Program-made: the position numbers and the translations under genes | Notes under the pieces: model-generated | Seen by the model: only the letters and a program-made list of their open reading frames with translations | Database searches by the model: none | Told to the model about the DNA's origin: nothing | Origin: Ophiocordyceps camponoti-saundersi (nom. inval.) | Taxonomy: Eukaryota > Ascomycota > Sordariomycetes > Hypocreales > Ophiocordycipitaceae | DNA length: 64,000 nucleotides | Direction of reading: 5' to 3' | NCBI GenBank assembly: GCA_003339415.1 | Contig: PDHQ01000077.1 | Coordinates: forward strand, 62,001 to 126,000 | Shown here: positions 1-12,149 of the stretch, piece after piece | How the letters are laid out: every line of letters starts with the position of its first letter | How positions within the stretch are numbered: position 1 is the stretch's first letter

Positions 1-199
1 ATTTCTAAAGCTATTAGGCTAGCTTAGTTTATAAGCACCTAATTATTACCTTAGTAATCGATAAATAGTATTTTTCGTAAGAAATCTATTAAGTAACTAA
101 CTACGCTTAGGATTTTTTTATTAGCTTATTTTAGATAGCGGAGAAAAGGTTATTACTTAACTACGTAGCTTAGAAACTAATTTAGCTAAATAACTTACC

Positions 200-3100
200 C
201 GCCTTTACTAAATACTCGCCCTCGATCTTATTACCTAAGAAGCCTTTTTTTAATAGAAATCTAAACTTAGCTATCTAAGCGGATATTAAGCGCCGGAACC
301 GCCTTCTCCGTTAAGATAAGCGTAAATATCGGATCCTCTAACGCTTATAAAGGAAAAAGGACTTTATATAGCTTACGAAGAAAAAAAAGCTAGCTTAAAC
401 CCTTATTAAAAATAACTAAGATACCGATAATATAGATAAGGATATTTTAAAAAAGTAACTTATCTACTAAGTTTAGTAAAACCCTTACTATTTACGATAG
501 GAAAAGATAACCTTATTAATATTTATAATACCTATAAAATTAGAAAATAATAACGATAACTTAATTACGGTTATAAAGCTAAGCTTAGCTAGCTATATAT
601 ATATAAGATAAGAAATCCCGTTCCCTTAAAGTAAAAAACCTAAATATATTACTTACGTATATAATATAATCCCTCTAGCTTTTATATACCTTAAAAGATT
701 TTTTAATAAAAAGGAAGCTTATACTCTAGCTTATCCCTAGCTTAATTATAATATAACTTTAAAATTTAAGAAGCCCCTAAACTTAGTAAAACCTCCTTCT
801 TATAAGATATTAATAAAATATTTACTTTTAGAAAAGGAGACCGTTAACTATTTACTTAAGCTTAGTTTTATTAAACTAAATATTAGCCCTTACGCCGCCT
901 TTATTCTTTTCGCCCCGAAGCTATATTTAATAGCCTAATATTTCTATATTTATTACTAATAGATAAATAATTACTTAAAAAGTTAGATTTTACCTACTCC
1001 TTTTTTAGAAAGTATTACGTTTAGCTACTAAGAGGCGAAATAGTTTTCGAAAATTAATATTATTTAAGCGTTTTACTATCTTTATCTTAACCCTAACTCT
1101 AAGTACCTTATAGCTTTCTATATAAGGTTTAGTATATTCTATTAGCTTATTTTTCCGTTTAGCCTTAAGGTAAAATTTACGTAATTTTAGAATTTTATTA
1201 ACGCTTAATTTTATAATCTCCTTAACTATTACGCGAGTATATACGCCGATAACGTATTAATTTACTTAAATAGCGAAAAAGAGGAATATTAAGAGGAGTA
1301 CTAAAAAATAATCTAACGCTTATACTAAACGAATTTATAAGGGGATATCTAGAAATTAAAATTTAATATTACTAAAATCGACTACCTTAGTATAATATTA
1401 TACGCGGGCTAAGGAATAAGCGTAAACCCTTATAAAATATAAGCGATTTAAGATTAGAAATTTAAAGATTTTTAAGATTATAAAGCTATTTATTTATTTA
1501 TAAAATTATATAACTTTATCCGGATTTTCTATTACTATATTAATATTACTATAAAACCCCTAAACTATTTCCTAAAGAAAAATATTACTTTTAAGCTTAG
1601 ACCGGAATAGAAAAAAGCTTTTAATTAAATAAAGGAACTAGCTACGTAAGCCCCGGTACTTACTTTCTTCTATCTTAAACTCCTAACTTAGCTTAAAACT
1701 AACGCCTTTTAGAACGCTATTACCGGTATATTTTAGTAATAATAAAATAACTAAGCGTAAAAGCTAATAGGCTTTTTCTTAAAAATAATAAATTTAGCTA
1801 AATATATATACTTAATCTAAGATTATAAACTTCTCGCCGTTATATAAAGCTTTAAGTATTTTTACCCGGAATTACTTAATTAGAAATTTAATATAATTAT
1901 AGATTATAAAGCCTTAATTTACTTTATAATAAAAAAACTACTCTTTATTTACTAAATCTAATAGTCCGATTTCCTTACCTAGTTTAATATCTATTTCCTA
2001 TATTAACTTAGCTATTTAAATATAGCTATTAATACCCTTTTACGTAAGATAGCTAAGCTTTTAATTATAAAAGCTTATAAGAAAAAGGAAAAAATGCTTA
2101 TAATAATTCCTCCGGAAAGCCTTAGATTTAAAGTCCTAACTCTAACTTTTATAATTACCTTAATTTACCTTAGAGAAAACTCTGCCCTATTAGGAGCGAA
2201 GTTAATATAACTAATCTAAAAAGAGAACGCGAGCTAAGATCTTAAATTTTACGGTAACCTTTTAGTTATTCCTAAATAAGATAATTAGAAATAGCTTTTC
2301 CTTTATATTACCCTAATTCGGAATATATATAAGCTAGCTATTTTTATTTATAATAGCTAAAATAAGATTACCTAGATACTCCGGCGAGATTACTACTAGT
2401 TTAGAATAAAATAAGATATCTATTAATATATTTATAATTACTATAAGTATTAAAAAAATAAAACCCCGCGGGATAAGACCTTCAGCTTACTATATTTTTT
2501 ACTTATTCTAACTTTTATATAAGAGTATATAGCTTATAATAGGAAAACTATACTAAAAGACCGCTTTAGGTATAACTATATTTAAACTTTTATCTATAAG
2601 CTAAGCTAGATTATCGCTATATTATTAGGTAAGAAAAATAATATAATAAAAGTGCTTACTAGATACTATTTCCGATATTTTTATTATCTTTTCGGTATAC
2701 TAAATATATAAATTACTAATAACGCTAGCCTATTTATCTTAAGATTTCTTAGTAAAATTAATTAGTTAATTAGTATTAAGTATCGCTATAATAATACCTT
2801 ATACTTATAAATATAAGGAAGCGTAAAGGTAACTAATTAGTACTTAGATTAGAGGCTATGGTTTTATACGAATAAATATTAAGATAATTAAAATACCTTC
2901 TTTCCCGCGCTAGATTTCGCGTATAACTCCTCGTAGCACGCTTCGATTAATATAGCACCGCTTATAGTCGCCCTTAGTAAGAATATACGGAACCCCCTCT
3001 CGGTAGCTAGTCCCCTAAGTCCCTTAATTACCTTAAGCTTAATTACCACGGCTTATATACTTATCGCCCGCGTATAGGAAATATAATAATAAGCTTAAAA

Positions 3101-3735
3101 TATTACTAAGAAAGCTTACTATAAGTAGGAAATATAAGTAAATAAGAAGCGTTATTTAGTAGATTTTATAGTTAGCGATAAGGTATTCCTTAGCTATAAG
3201 GGCTTCTCTATAATTATACTTATAATACGCTTAGATATATAATAGTTAGGATTTTTTACGGTTATTAAAAAATAAGGCTATAGCTATATCCTTAACTTAC
3301 TAAATAGCTACTAGATAATAAACTTATTTTATACCAACCGCTTTTAGAAAGCTACTATAAATCCGCTACTAAAGTAAAAGATATCTCCCGCTAAGCTAGA
3401 AAATATTAACGGTATATTAAAATAAGAAGTTAAGTAAATCCTCTAATCTTAAGTTATTAAATAATATCGTTAGTTAGAATATTAAGTCCGCTAGCGTAAT
3501 TACGATTTAGATAAGATATAATATTTAGCTAGGAATTTCCGTTATACGCTTATAGCCCTTAAGGAATTTTATAACTATTTCTTAGATACCGCCGGTCCGC
3601 TTATTAATCTCTAATATTAAGTTAAAGCCGCCGCCGCGGATTATAAGTATTAGGATAACGACTAAGATAATATAGCTATTTCCCTAAGTACTTAGCTATA
3701 TAATCGCTATTACTAATCTTAATAAGTATATTAAG
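200..3735 (+). pseudogene. Chromovirus A pol: RT, RNase H, integrase, chromodomain (RIP-dead)
   Basis: Remains of the A polyprotein that would copy element RNA and integrate the cDNA. The RT fingers begin near 830. The RT catalytic box is at 1242-1253, reading YADN (formerly YADD) followed by VLIY. RNase H lies near 1560-2000, and the integrase zinc-binding region and core near 2260-3010, ending in residues DFAYNSS and a P-L-S motif. A chromodomain is at 3426-3600, with YQVR, W/Q-R, FRYT and LKEF positions and a C-terminal TAGP motif. RT box and chromodomain share one frame, so there is no net frameshift over more than 2 kb; the damage is almost only stops from CAA, CAG and TGG. Known: chromodomains on gypsy integrases steer insertion to heterochromatin. 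Gene symbols are not meaningful for a dead copy. Confidence 0.85.
3426..3600 (+). other. Chromodomain remnant at integrase C-terminus (A1)
   Basis: Reading TAA/TAG as Gln or Trp gives an EVKxIL start, a YQVRxR strand, an acidic DLD turn, then NFRYTxIALKEFYNYF and TAGP. That order matches the chromodomain shell plus terminal helix at the end of fungal chromovirus integrases. The matching segments are at about 5925-6110 in A2 and 29410-29590 in A3, both on the minus strand. It identifies family A as a chromovirus and suggests targeting to H3K9-methylated chromatin. Confidence 0.8.
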
Positions 3736-3753
3736 ACTTTTATTAGGGGGTAG

Positions 3754-4078
3754 TATTACGCGTTAATAATTATAGGGATTTCCTTTAAATATTTTACGGT
3801 AATTTCCGAGGATTTCCGATTATAGTTACGTAACTTTAGAAACCTTATTATAAAATCCTTAGGAAAACCTTAGTAGGAAATTACCCGGAAATAGAGTCGA
3901 CCTTTTACTAGGATTTCCCTATACCCTCTCCTATCTTTACTAGTATATACTTTTATATATTTTACTAGGATCCCGCTTACGAGAGTTTTCCTTCTTTTCT
4001 TTCCTTTCTCCTTAGCTTAGAATCTTTATTTATAGTGCTAATACTATTATTTAATTAACGTATTTTACGGCTATAATA
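3754..4078 (+). repeat. 3' LTR of A1 (325 bp)
   Basis: Begins TATTACGCG and ends CTATAATA. Copies of the family fit TGTTACG...CGTAACA ends whose terminal TG/CA became TA by RIP. It is the reverse complement of the LTRs at 5451-5774 and 21423-21747. A G-rich stretch near 3746-3750 just upstream is the likely polypurine tract. Confidence 0.9.
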
Positions 4079-4083
4079 GTTAT

Positions 4084-5450
4084 TAGAGTAATATAATATA
4101 ATATATAATAAACTTATTGCTAAACTTAAATATTAAGGATTCTTAAACTAAATCTTAGCTTTCCTTAATAGCTACTTATAAGACTATACCTTCTAATTTC
4201 GCTTTAATAGTAAAATTTCGGAACCGTATTAGATTAAGACTAAAAATTTTTAAAATTCGCCGCTCTTTGCTATTTTATTTATCTTATATATAGCCCCGCT
4301 TTATAACTAGCTAATATATAAGAAAAGAATATAAATAATCGGTTTCGTAAATAATATAAATTTTCTTAATATTAAGCTTAATTTTAAGATAATTATAAGA
4401 TAGCTTTAAGCTATATAGGTAATATATAAATAATAAGCGCGTAATTATAGTATAGAATTTAGGCTAAAGAAAAATAAGCTTATATATTTTTCCTAAAAAT
4501 ATATTCCGGAGATAAACTTAATCTAACTAAGGGATTACTAAATTTACCCTATTTTTAAAATAAGACTTTTAAGCGTTTAGATTTATTAGCGGCTATAATA
4601 GAAACTTTATTTATAAATTATATATATTAAGCTCCTCCGCTAAAACCTTACTTTTTCCCTTTTATCCGCCTTAACTTAAAATTACCCCCTCGCTTAAGCT
4701 TACGAACTTTATATAAAAATTATCTAATTATTTATCGTATATATTATTATTATACTCTATATTATTACCTTTATAAGCGGAAACTTACTAAGCTTAGCTA
4801 AAGCCTTAAGATTAAAATAATAATAATATTTTAAGATAATATTTAAAGCTTATAAAGCTACGCTTATTTATTACTTTAAAGCTAAGTTCTAAATTCCTTT
4901 ACTTAATCTTTACTTAAATAAAAAAAAAACTAATACTCTTTACTATTTAGAAAATATAACGATATTAAATAAGATTTAAACCGCCTCTAAAAATATCTTA
5001 AGGTTCCTATCGCGTTTCCCCTTTTATTAACTAATAAAATAATAAAAAGCTAAGTAGCTATTAGAGGAATATATATATTAAGTTCGAATATAAATAAGAT
5101 ACGATATATTATTTTTAAATAAGAAATTTATAATAAACTTTCTCCGCTAAGATTAGAAAGTATAGTAAGAGGACTTTAAAAATTAATTATATATAATATA
5201 TTCTAAGCTTACTTTATTTCTTTCTAACTTCCCGCTTTACCTTAATAAGATAAAGTTACTTAAAAGATATAGAAACTTATTAAAATATATTAATATTATA
5301 ATTATATAACTTTATATAAGTAAAATTAATCTTAGAGAGTTCCTCTTTTATAAGCGCGTATTAGAAATAGTCTCCTTTTTATATTAATATAAAATTAAAT
5401 TAGAGAATACTTACTATTTATTTCTTCGATATTTTTAATTAGTCGAATAG
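4084..5450 (+). pseudogene. LINE E: Tad1-like reverse transcriptase, C-terminal half of ORF2 (RIP-dead)
   Basis: Non-LTR retrotransposon RT. Block 4 of the palm is at 4236-4310: a KTxxxxxSPL string where TGIPQGSPLS is expected, then ILFILYIAPL. The catalytic box is at 4344-4355, reading FVNN followed by INFL (formerly FVDD). Downstream an AYKATLIYY / PLLNLYL segment near 4850-4920 matches the region after the thumb in fungal LINEs. A terminal Cys-x-Cys...His...Cys knuckle at 5382-5432 now reads Tyr at each Cys. All these motifs share one frame. The 5' part was displaced by A1 and the 3' end by A2. Family known from Neurospora Tad; exact clade is inferred from motif style. Reading can be followed a short way past A2, from 21753. 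Confidence 0.75.
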
Positions 5451-5774
5451 TATTACGGCCGTGAAATACGTTAACTAAATAATAGTATTAGTATTATAAA
5501 TAAAGATTCTAAGCTAAGGGGAAGGGAAAGAAAAGAGGAAAACTCCCGTAGGCGAAATCTTAGTAAAATATATAAAGGCACGTGCTAGTAAAGATAGGAG
5601 AGGGTAAGGGGAAATCTTAGTAAAAGGTTAACTTTATTTCTAAGTAATTTCCCCCTAAGGTCTTCCTAAGGATTTTACGATAAGGTTTCTAAGGTTATAT
5701 AATTATAGTCGGAAATCCTTAAAAATAACCGTAAAATATTTAGAGGAAATCCCTATAATTACTAGCGCGTAATA
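5451..5774 (-). repeat. 3' LTR of A2 (324 bp)
   Basis: Starts TATTACGGCC and ends GCGTAATA. Some CpA/TpG survives here (GTGAAA, GGCACGTGC), more than in the partner LTR at 21423-21747. Confidence 0.9.
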
Positions 5775-5789
5775 TTACCCCTTAATAAA

Positions 5790-8700
5790 AGTCTTAATAT
5801 ACTTATTAAGATTAGTAATAGTAATTATATAGCTAGGTACTTAAGGAAATAGCTATATTATCTTAATTATTATCTTAATATTTATAATTTATAGCGGCGG
5901 CTTTAACTTAGTATTAGAGATTAATAAGCGGACTAGCGGTATCTAGGAAATAATTATAGAATTCCTTAAAAGCTATAAGCGTATAATAGAAATTCCTAGC
6001 TAAATACTATATCTTATCTAAATTATAATTATATTAGCGGACTTAATATTCTAACTAATAACGCTATCTAGTAACTTAAGACTAAAGGATTTACTTAACC
6101 TCCTATTTTAATATATTATCGATATTTTTTAGCTTAGTAAAAGATATTTTCTACCTTAGTAGCGGATTTATAGCAGCTTTCTAAAAGTAGTTAGTATAAA
6201 ATAGGTTCGTTATCTAATAGCTATCTAATAAGTTAAGGATATAGCTATAGCCTTATTCCTTAATAATTATAAAAGGTCCTAACTATTATATATCTAAGCG
6301 TATTATAGGTATAGTTATAGAGAAGCTTTTATAGCTAAGGAATACCTTATTACCGATTACGAAATTTACTAGGCGATATTTCCTATTTACTTACGTTTCC
6401 TACTTATAGTAAGCTTTCTCGGTAATAGCTTAAGCTTACTATTATATTTCCTATACGTAAGCGATAAGTTTATAAGCTATAGTAATTAAGCTTAAGGTAA
6501 TTAAGGGATCTAGGAGATTAGTTACTAAAAAGGGGTTCCGTATATCTTTACTAAGGGCGACTATAAGCGGTACTATACCGATTAAAGTATACTATAAGGA
6601 GTTATACGCGAAGTTTAGCGCGGGAAAGAAAGTATTTTAATTATCCTAATATTTATTTATATAAAACTATAGCCTCTAATTTAAGTATTAGTTAGTTACC
6701 TCTATATTTCCTTATATTTATAAATATAAGGTATTACCGTAGCGATACTTAATACTAGTTAACCGATTAATTTTACTAAGAAATCTTAAGATAAATAGGC
6801 TAGCGTTATTAGTAATTTATATATCTAATATACTAAAAAGATAATAAAAATATTAAAAGTAGCGTTTAGTAAGTACCTTTACTATATCGTTTTTTTTATT
6901 TAGTAATATAGCGATAATCTAGCTTAGCTTATAGATAAAAGTTTAAATATAATTATACTTAAAGCGGTTTTCTAATATAGCTTTTTTATCGTAAGCTATA
7001 TACTCTTATATAGAAGTTAAAATAAGTAAAGAGTATAGTAAGCTTAGAGTCTTATCCCGCGGGGTCTTATTCTTTTAATATTTATAATAATTATAAATAT
7101 ATCGATAAATATCTTACTTTATTCTAAGCTAGTAATAATCTTGCTAGAATATCTAAGTAATCTTATTCTAGCTATTATAGGCGAAGATAGCTAGCTTATA
7201 TATATTCCGAATTAGGGTAGTGCGAAAAAAAAGCTACTTTTAACTATCTTATTCGGGAATAATTAGGAGGTTACCGTAGAATCTAAGATCCTAGCTTATA
7301 TTCTCTTTTTAGATTAGTTATACTAATTTTACTTTTAATAGGGCAAAGTTTTCTCCGAGGCGGACTAAGGTAATTATAAAGGTTAAGGTTAAGATTTCGA
7401 ATTTAAGGCTTTTTAGAGGAATTATTATAAGTATTTTTTCCTTTTTCTTATAAGCTTTTATAGTTAGAAGCTTAGCTATCTTACGTAAAAGGGTATTAAT
7501 AGCTATATTTAATTAGCTAAGTTAATATAAGAAATAGATATTAAACTAAGTAAGGAAATCGGACTATTAGATTTAGTAAATAGAGAGTAATCTTTTCGTT
7601 ATAAAATAAACTAAGGCCTTATAATCCGTAATTATATCGAATTTCTAACTAAGTAATTCTAAGTAAAAATACTTAAAGCTTTATATAATAGTAAGAAATT
7701 TACGGTTTTAGATTAAGTATATATATTTAGCTAAGTTTATCGTTTTTAAAAAAAAGCTTATTAGCTTTTACGCTTAGTTATCTTACTATTACTAAAATAT
7801 ACTAGCGGTAATATTCCGAAAAGCGTTAGTTTTAAGCTAGGTTAGGAGTTTAGGATAGAAGAAAGTAAATATTAAAGCTTACGTAGCTAGTTCTTTTATC
7901 TTATTAAAAGCCTCCTTCTATTCTAATCTAAGCTTAAAAGTAATATCTTTTTTTAGGAGATAGTTTAGGGGTTCCGCGGTAATATTAATATAATAATAGA
8001 AAATTTAGATAAAGTTATATAATTTTATAAATAAACGGATAGCTTTATAATCCCGGAGATCTTCGAATTTCTAATCTTAGATTACTTATACCTTATAGGG
8101 GTTTACGCTTATTTCTTAGCTTATATATAATATTATACTAAGGTAGTTAATTTTAGTAATATTAAATTTTAATTTCCGGATATCCCCTTATAAATTCGCT
8201 TAGTATAGGCGCTAAATTACTTCTCGGTATTTTTTTTAATATTCCTTTTTTTCGCTATTTAAGTAAATTAATATATTATCGGTATACGCACTTACGTAGC
8301 GGTTAAGGAAATTATAAAATTAAGTATTAATAAAGTTTTAAAATTACGTAAATCCTACCTTAAGGCCGAATAGAAGAATAAGCTAATAGAATATATTAAA
8401 TTTTATATAGAAAGCCGTAAGGTACTTAGAGTTAAGGTTAAGCCGGAGATAGTAAAACGCTTAAATAACGTTAATTTTCGAGAACCGTTTCGCCTCCCGG
8501 TAGCTAAATATAGTACTTTCTAAGAAAGGAGCGGGCGAGATCTAACTTTTTAAGTAATCGTTTATTTATTAGTAGTTAATATAGAAGCGTTAAGCTATTA
8601 AGTATAGCTTCGAGGCGAAGAGAATAGAGGCGGCGTAAGGGCTAATATTTAGCTTAATAAAACTAATCTTAAGTAAGTAGTTAATAATCTCCTTTTCTAA

Positions 8701-9313
8701 AAGTAAGTATTTTATTAATATCTTATAAGAAAAGGGTTTTACTAGGTTTAGGGGCTTTTTAAGTTTTAAGGTTATATCGTAGCTAGGCTACGGATAAGCT
8801 AAAATATAAGCTTCTTTCTTACTAAAAAATCTTTTAAAGTGCGTAAAAGCTAGAGGAATTATATTATATACGTAAGCGATATATTTAAATTCTTTACCTT
8901 AAGGGAATAAGATTTCCTATCCTATATATATATAGTTAGCTAAGCTTAGCTTTATAATTATAGTTAAGTTATTATTATCGTTTTCTAACTTTATAGGTAT
9001 TTAAGGTATTAATAAGGTTATTTCTTCTTATCGCGTATAGTAAGAGTCTTATTAGACTTAGCGGATAAGTTACTTTCTTAAAATATCCTTATCTATATTA
9101 TCGGTATCTTAGTTATCTTTAGTTAAGGTTTAAGCTAGCTTCTTTTCCTTTACGGGCTATATAAAGTTTTTTTTCCTTTACGAGCGTTAGAAGATTTAAT
9201 ATTTATACTTATTTTAACGGAGAAGGCGGTTCCGGCGCTTAGTATCCGCTTAAATAGCTAGGTCTAGATTTCTATTAAAAAAAAGCTTCTCGGGTAATAA
9301 GATTAAGGGCGAT
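5790..9313 (-). pseudogene. Chromovirus A pol (A2), RIP-dead
   Basis: Minus-strand copy of the pol described for A1. Approximate domain positions by alignment to A1: chromodomain 5925-6110, integrase 6530-7270, RNase H 7550-7980, RT 8240-8700. The RT catalytic box is at 8275-8286 and reads YTDN, so the second Asp was lost and Ala became Thr. The 5' end of pol is cut by insertion of B1 at 9313/19677, with gag continuing on the far side. CpA loss is the dominant lesion, and stops sit in most former Gln and Trp positions. Confidence 0.82.
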
Positions 9314-9509
9314 GTTAAGCAGGCGTTAGAGGACAAGGCATAAGGGGATAAGGGATAGGAGGATAAGAAAAGGGAACTTAGAGGAATTATTATTATTATT
9401 AGACTTACTATTAGACTAATAAAAAGGGATTATAACTACTACTACCCTAACGTATAATACTATACGATCTAATCTAATCTTATAATTTAAGACCGATTAA
9501 GGGATTTTA
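9314..9509 (+). repeat. 5' LTR of B1 (196 bp)
   Basis: Starts TGTTAAGCAGG, with the terminal TG intact, and ends GGGATTTTA (formerly ending CA). It contains a short ATT-triplet run. The next bases, TAGTAATAAGACTAGG, occupy the primer-binding position; RIP has changed them too much to name the tRNA. The matching bases in B2 read TAATAATAAGACTAAG. Confidence 0.9.
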
Positions 9510-9839
9510 TAGTAATAAGACTAGGATTTAGCGCGTTACTATACGAGCTATAAAATTAATATAACGGTATTATCTAGTAATAATAGCTAAGTATTTAAGG
9601 ATTTCGGTAAATTACTAAATTAGGAAGCGAAGCGAGTTCTAATTAGGTTAAGCGGGAGCTACCTAAAGTAAGTCTAGCTATAGCTACCTATTATTACCGG
9701 AAAAATAGCCTTATAGTAAGTAAGGTAGGAAGGACTATATAAGCGAGAATAAGGGGGGAAAGAGGACGAGAGAATATAAGAAGACCTTATAAGTATAGAT
9801 AGTCTTCCCTTTTTTTTTTCCCTTTTTTATTATTACCGA

Positions 9840-12120
9840 AGGTAGTTAAGATAAGAAGAATATTAGGATAAGTAAGTAAAAAGGATTAGGGGCGTATAAT
9901 CTTCCTAAATAGATTAACGCTAGAAGTTTTTTAATTCGAAGAAACGGATATACTTAATAAAAGAAAACTTAGTTCCGCTAAATATTTAGTAATTATAAGT
10001 ATTATAAGTAGAGGTAAGTTATTAAAATATACCTAAGGAGTGCCTTAAGGTAGAAGATTAGAAAATAATATTAGATATAAATATAAGTTTATTATAAAGT
10101 TTACCTAGTTTATTAGAAGGTTTACTATATCGTCTACTTTATCCCCTTCCCCTAGTAAGTTAGACCGGTCTAACGATTATATACCTAATACTAATATAAA
10201 GGAGTATTACTAAACTAAAGGGCAAGCGTTATATTATAATAGCGTTAACTCTATTATTAGGGCTTAAGCTATTTGCTAAATACCCGAAAGATATCTTAGC
10301 TAAAAGGTACCTCGATTAATATAATATTAATATAATATTATTAAGTATTTAAAGAGAGATATATAATATTATCGTTAGGGAGATCTTCTCTTTAGGTCTT
10401 CGTAATAAGGCTACCGACTAGTATAATAAGTTAGACGACGAAGATCGCACTTAGTTAGAGTTAGTAACTTTGTTTATAAATAAGTTTAAGGAGGTAAACT
10501 TAGTTATAAAAAGCACCCTTATTATAGAGGCGTATAAGTTTAGTTATAAGAAAAGAGAATCGCTAGCTAATTATACGAAACGAGCAAAGGCTCTTTATAC
10601 CTAAGTAAAATTAGAAACTTAACGGATTCTACTTACTAACTTTTAAATTAGATAACTAAAAACGCCGAGAAGGATAAATAATATAAGCGGGCTATTATTA
10701 AGCGTTTTTACGTTAATAATAAGTAGAAATTATTAATAGCGATAGTAAGCCTAATATAGTTTAATATTCGATTTACTATATATAACTTATAGGATATAGT
10801 ATCTAAAAAGATTAAAAAAGATACTAACAGAGTGCTAGCTATAAAGATAAATCCGTAAAAAGTAATAGCTAAGTAGTAGAAGATAATAACTAAGATAGCT
10901 AAATTAATAGAATAATCTAATATTATAATAGTAAGTAAGTTAAGTAAGTATTTATAGAACTTAGGAGGCTATCTTACTAGCGGATATTCGAGTATATAAG
11001 GTATACTTAGATAAACTAATACTTAAGTATAAAATTAGGGACGTTTATTATAGAATTCTTCGAATACGTTATAATAATAACTTTAAGCCCTTAGATTACT
11101 AGGTATAGGACCTAAATATTAACCTCCTAACCCGGATCTATAATAATATTTTAAATATAGCGAATAAGGCTATATAAACTATAATTATCTATTTATAGCT
11201 CCGTTTAATAGAGAAGCGTTCTAGTAGCGGAAAGCTCGGTAAGAAACTTACGCGGAGGAGATAAAGGAATAGAGACGCTAGTAATTATATTAAGGTATTA
11301 GCCTTAGATTATTAGTAAAGAATTTAATAATTATTAGTTTAGATATAAGTATTCGACTATTAATAGGATATATAATTAGGATATTACTAATATTACCTAT
11401 AGTAAAGAGTTTAGATAGAAAAGCTTTAGATCTTACTACGCCCGATATTAATTTTATATAAAGATAAACTTATATTACCTAGAAACTTAATATTTAAACC
11501 TCTTATTAGAAAGAAAAGATAATACTAATTTCTTAACTTACGCGAGGCCGCGTAACTAAACCGCGCCCTAGAGTAAAATTTAACTTAGATAACTTAGATA
11601 AATTATAATAGGATAAATTAGAGTAGGAAATTCGTCGCTAATCGGTTATATTAAGTACGGAACCTAATAATAACGCTAGGGAAGGCCCGGCTCTAAGAGA
11701 CGCACCGACTCTAACTATTTCTAAGCTTATCCTAAGATTAATTACTCGGTTATTACCCCTAGAAGTAAAAGTTTAAACTTACCCTTAAGAGCCTAAGCTA
11801 GCTAAAAAATAATATAAGTTAGAGAAAATCTAAGCTATAGAAGAATATAATATTCCGCTATTTAAACTAGGAAATAAGTTAAAAAATACCCCGGTAATAT
11901 TAAATATCCTTTAATTACTTTAGGTTATATTATTAATTCGTACGTAACTTAATAAACTAATATAATATTAGAAAAAGATTAAGTCCCCGAAAGGTAAAAA
12001 GGTTATTACGAATCTTATCTAACTATTCGAATCGTAAAACCCGCTAGCGGATATTCTATCTTATAATACGCTTAATTAGGTAATTTAAAAAGATATTATA
12101 GCGCTAGCTAAAGCTATCTT
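9840..12120 (+). pseudogene. B1 gag-like region, RIP-dead
   Basis: Coding-like stretch between the 5' LTR and the protease. Near 10490-10640 a reading gives KFKE, AYKFSYKKRESLANYTKRAKALY and a further Q/T-rich helix, resembling the capsid-like Retrotrans_gag fold of gypsy elements. A basic Q/T/R-rich segment follows at about 11000-11800 (for example GKLGKKLTRRR near 11230-11260), suited to nucleic-acid binding. I did not find a certain CCHC knuckle. Boundaries are approximate because no ATG survives. Confidence 0.6.
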
Positions 12121-12149
12121 ATCGATATTAGGGTATATCGAAAGCTATA

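Larger units (their letters stand above)
1..4078 (+). mobile_element. Chromovirus A, copy 1 (5' part outside window)
   Basis: Plus-strand Ty3/gypsy LTR retrotransposon whose gag and 5' LTR lie upstream of base 1. Position 1 corresponds to the gag/pol junction area when compared with copies A2 and A3. The pol body runs to about 3735 and the 3' LTR is 3754-4078. The bases after the LTR (gttat, 4079-4083) are one TSD half whose partner is off the window. The copy was inserted into LINE E, whose RT starts immediately downstream. Confidence 0.9.

Noticed and set aside
9510..9535. Naming the tRNA primer of element B
   Set aside because: The bases at the primer-binding position differ between B1 and B2 at likely RIP sites, so a match to any one tRNA would be guesswork.
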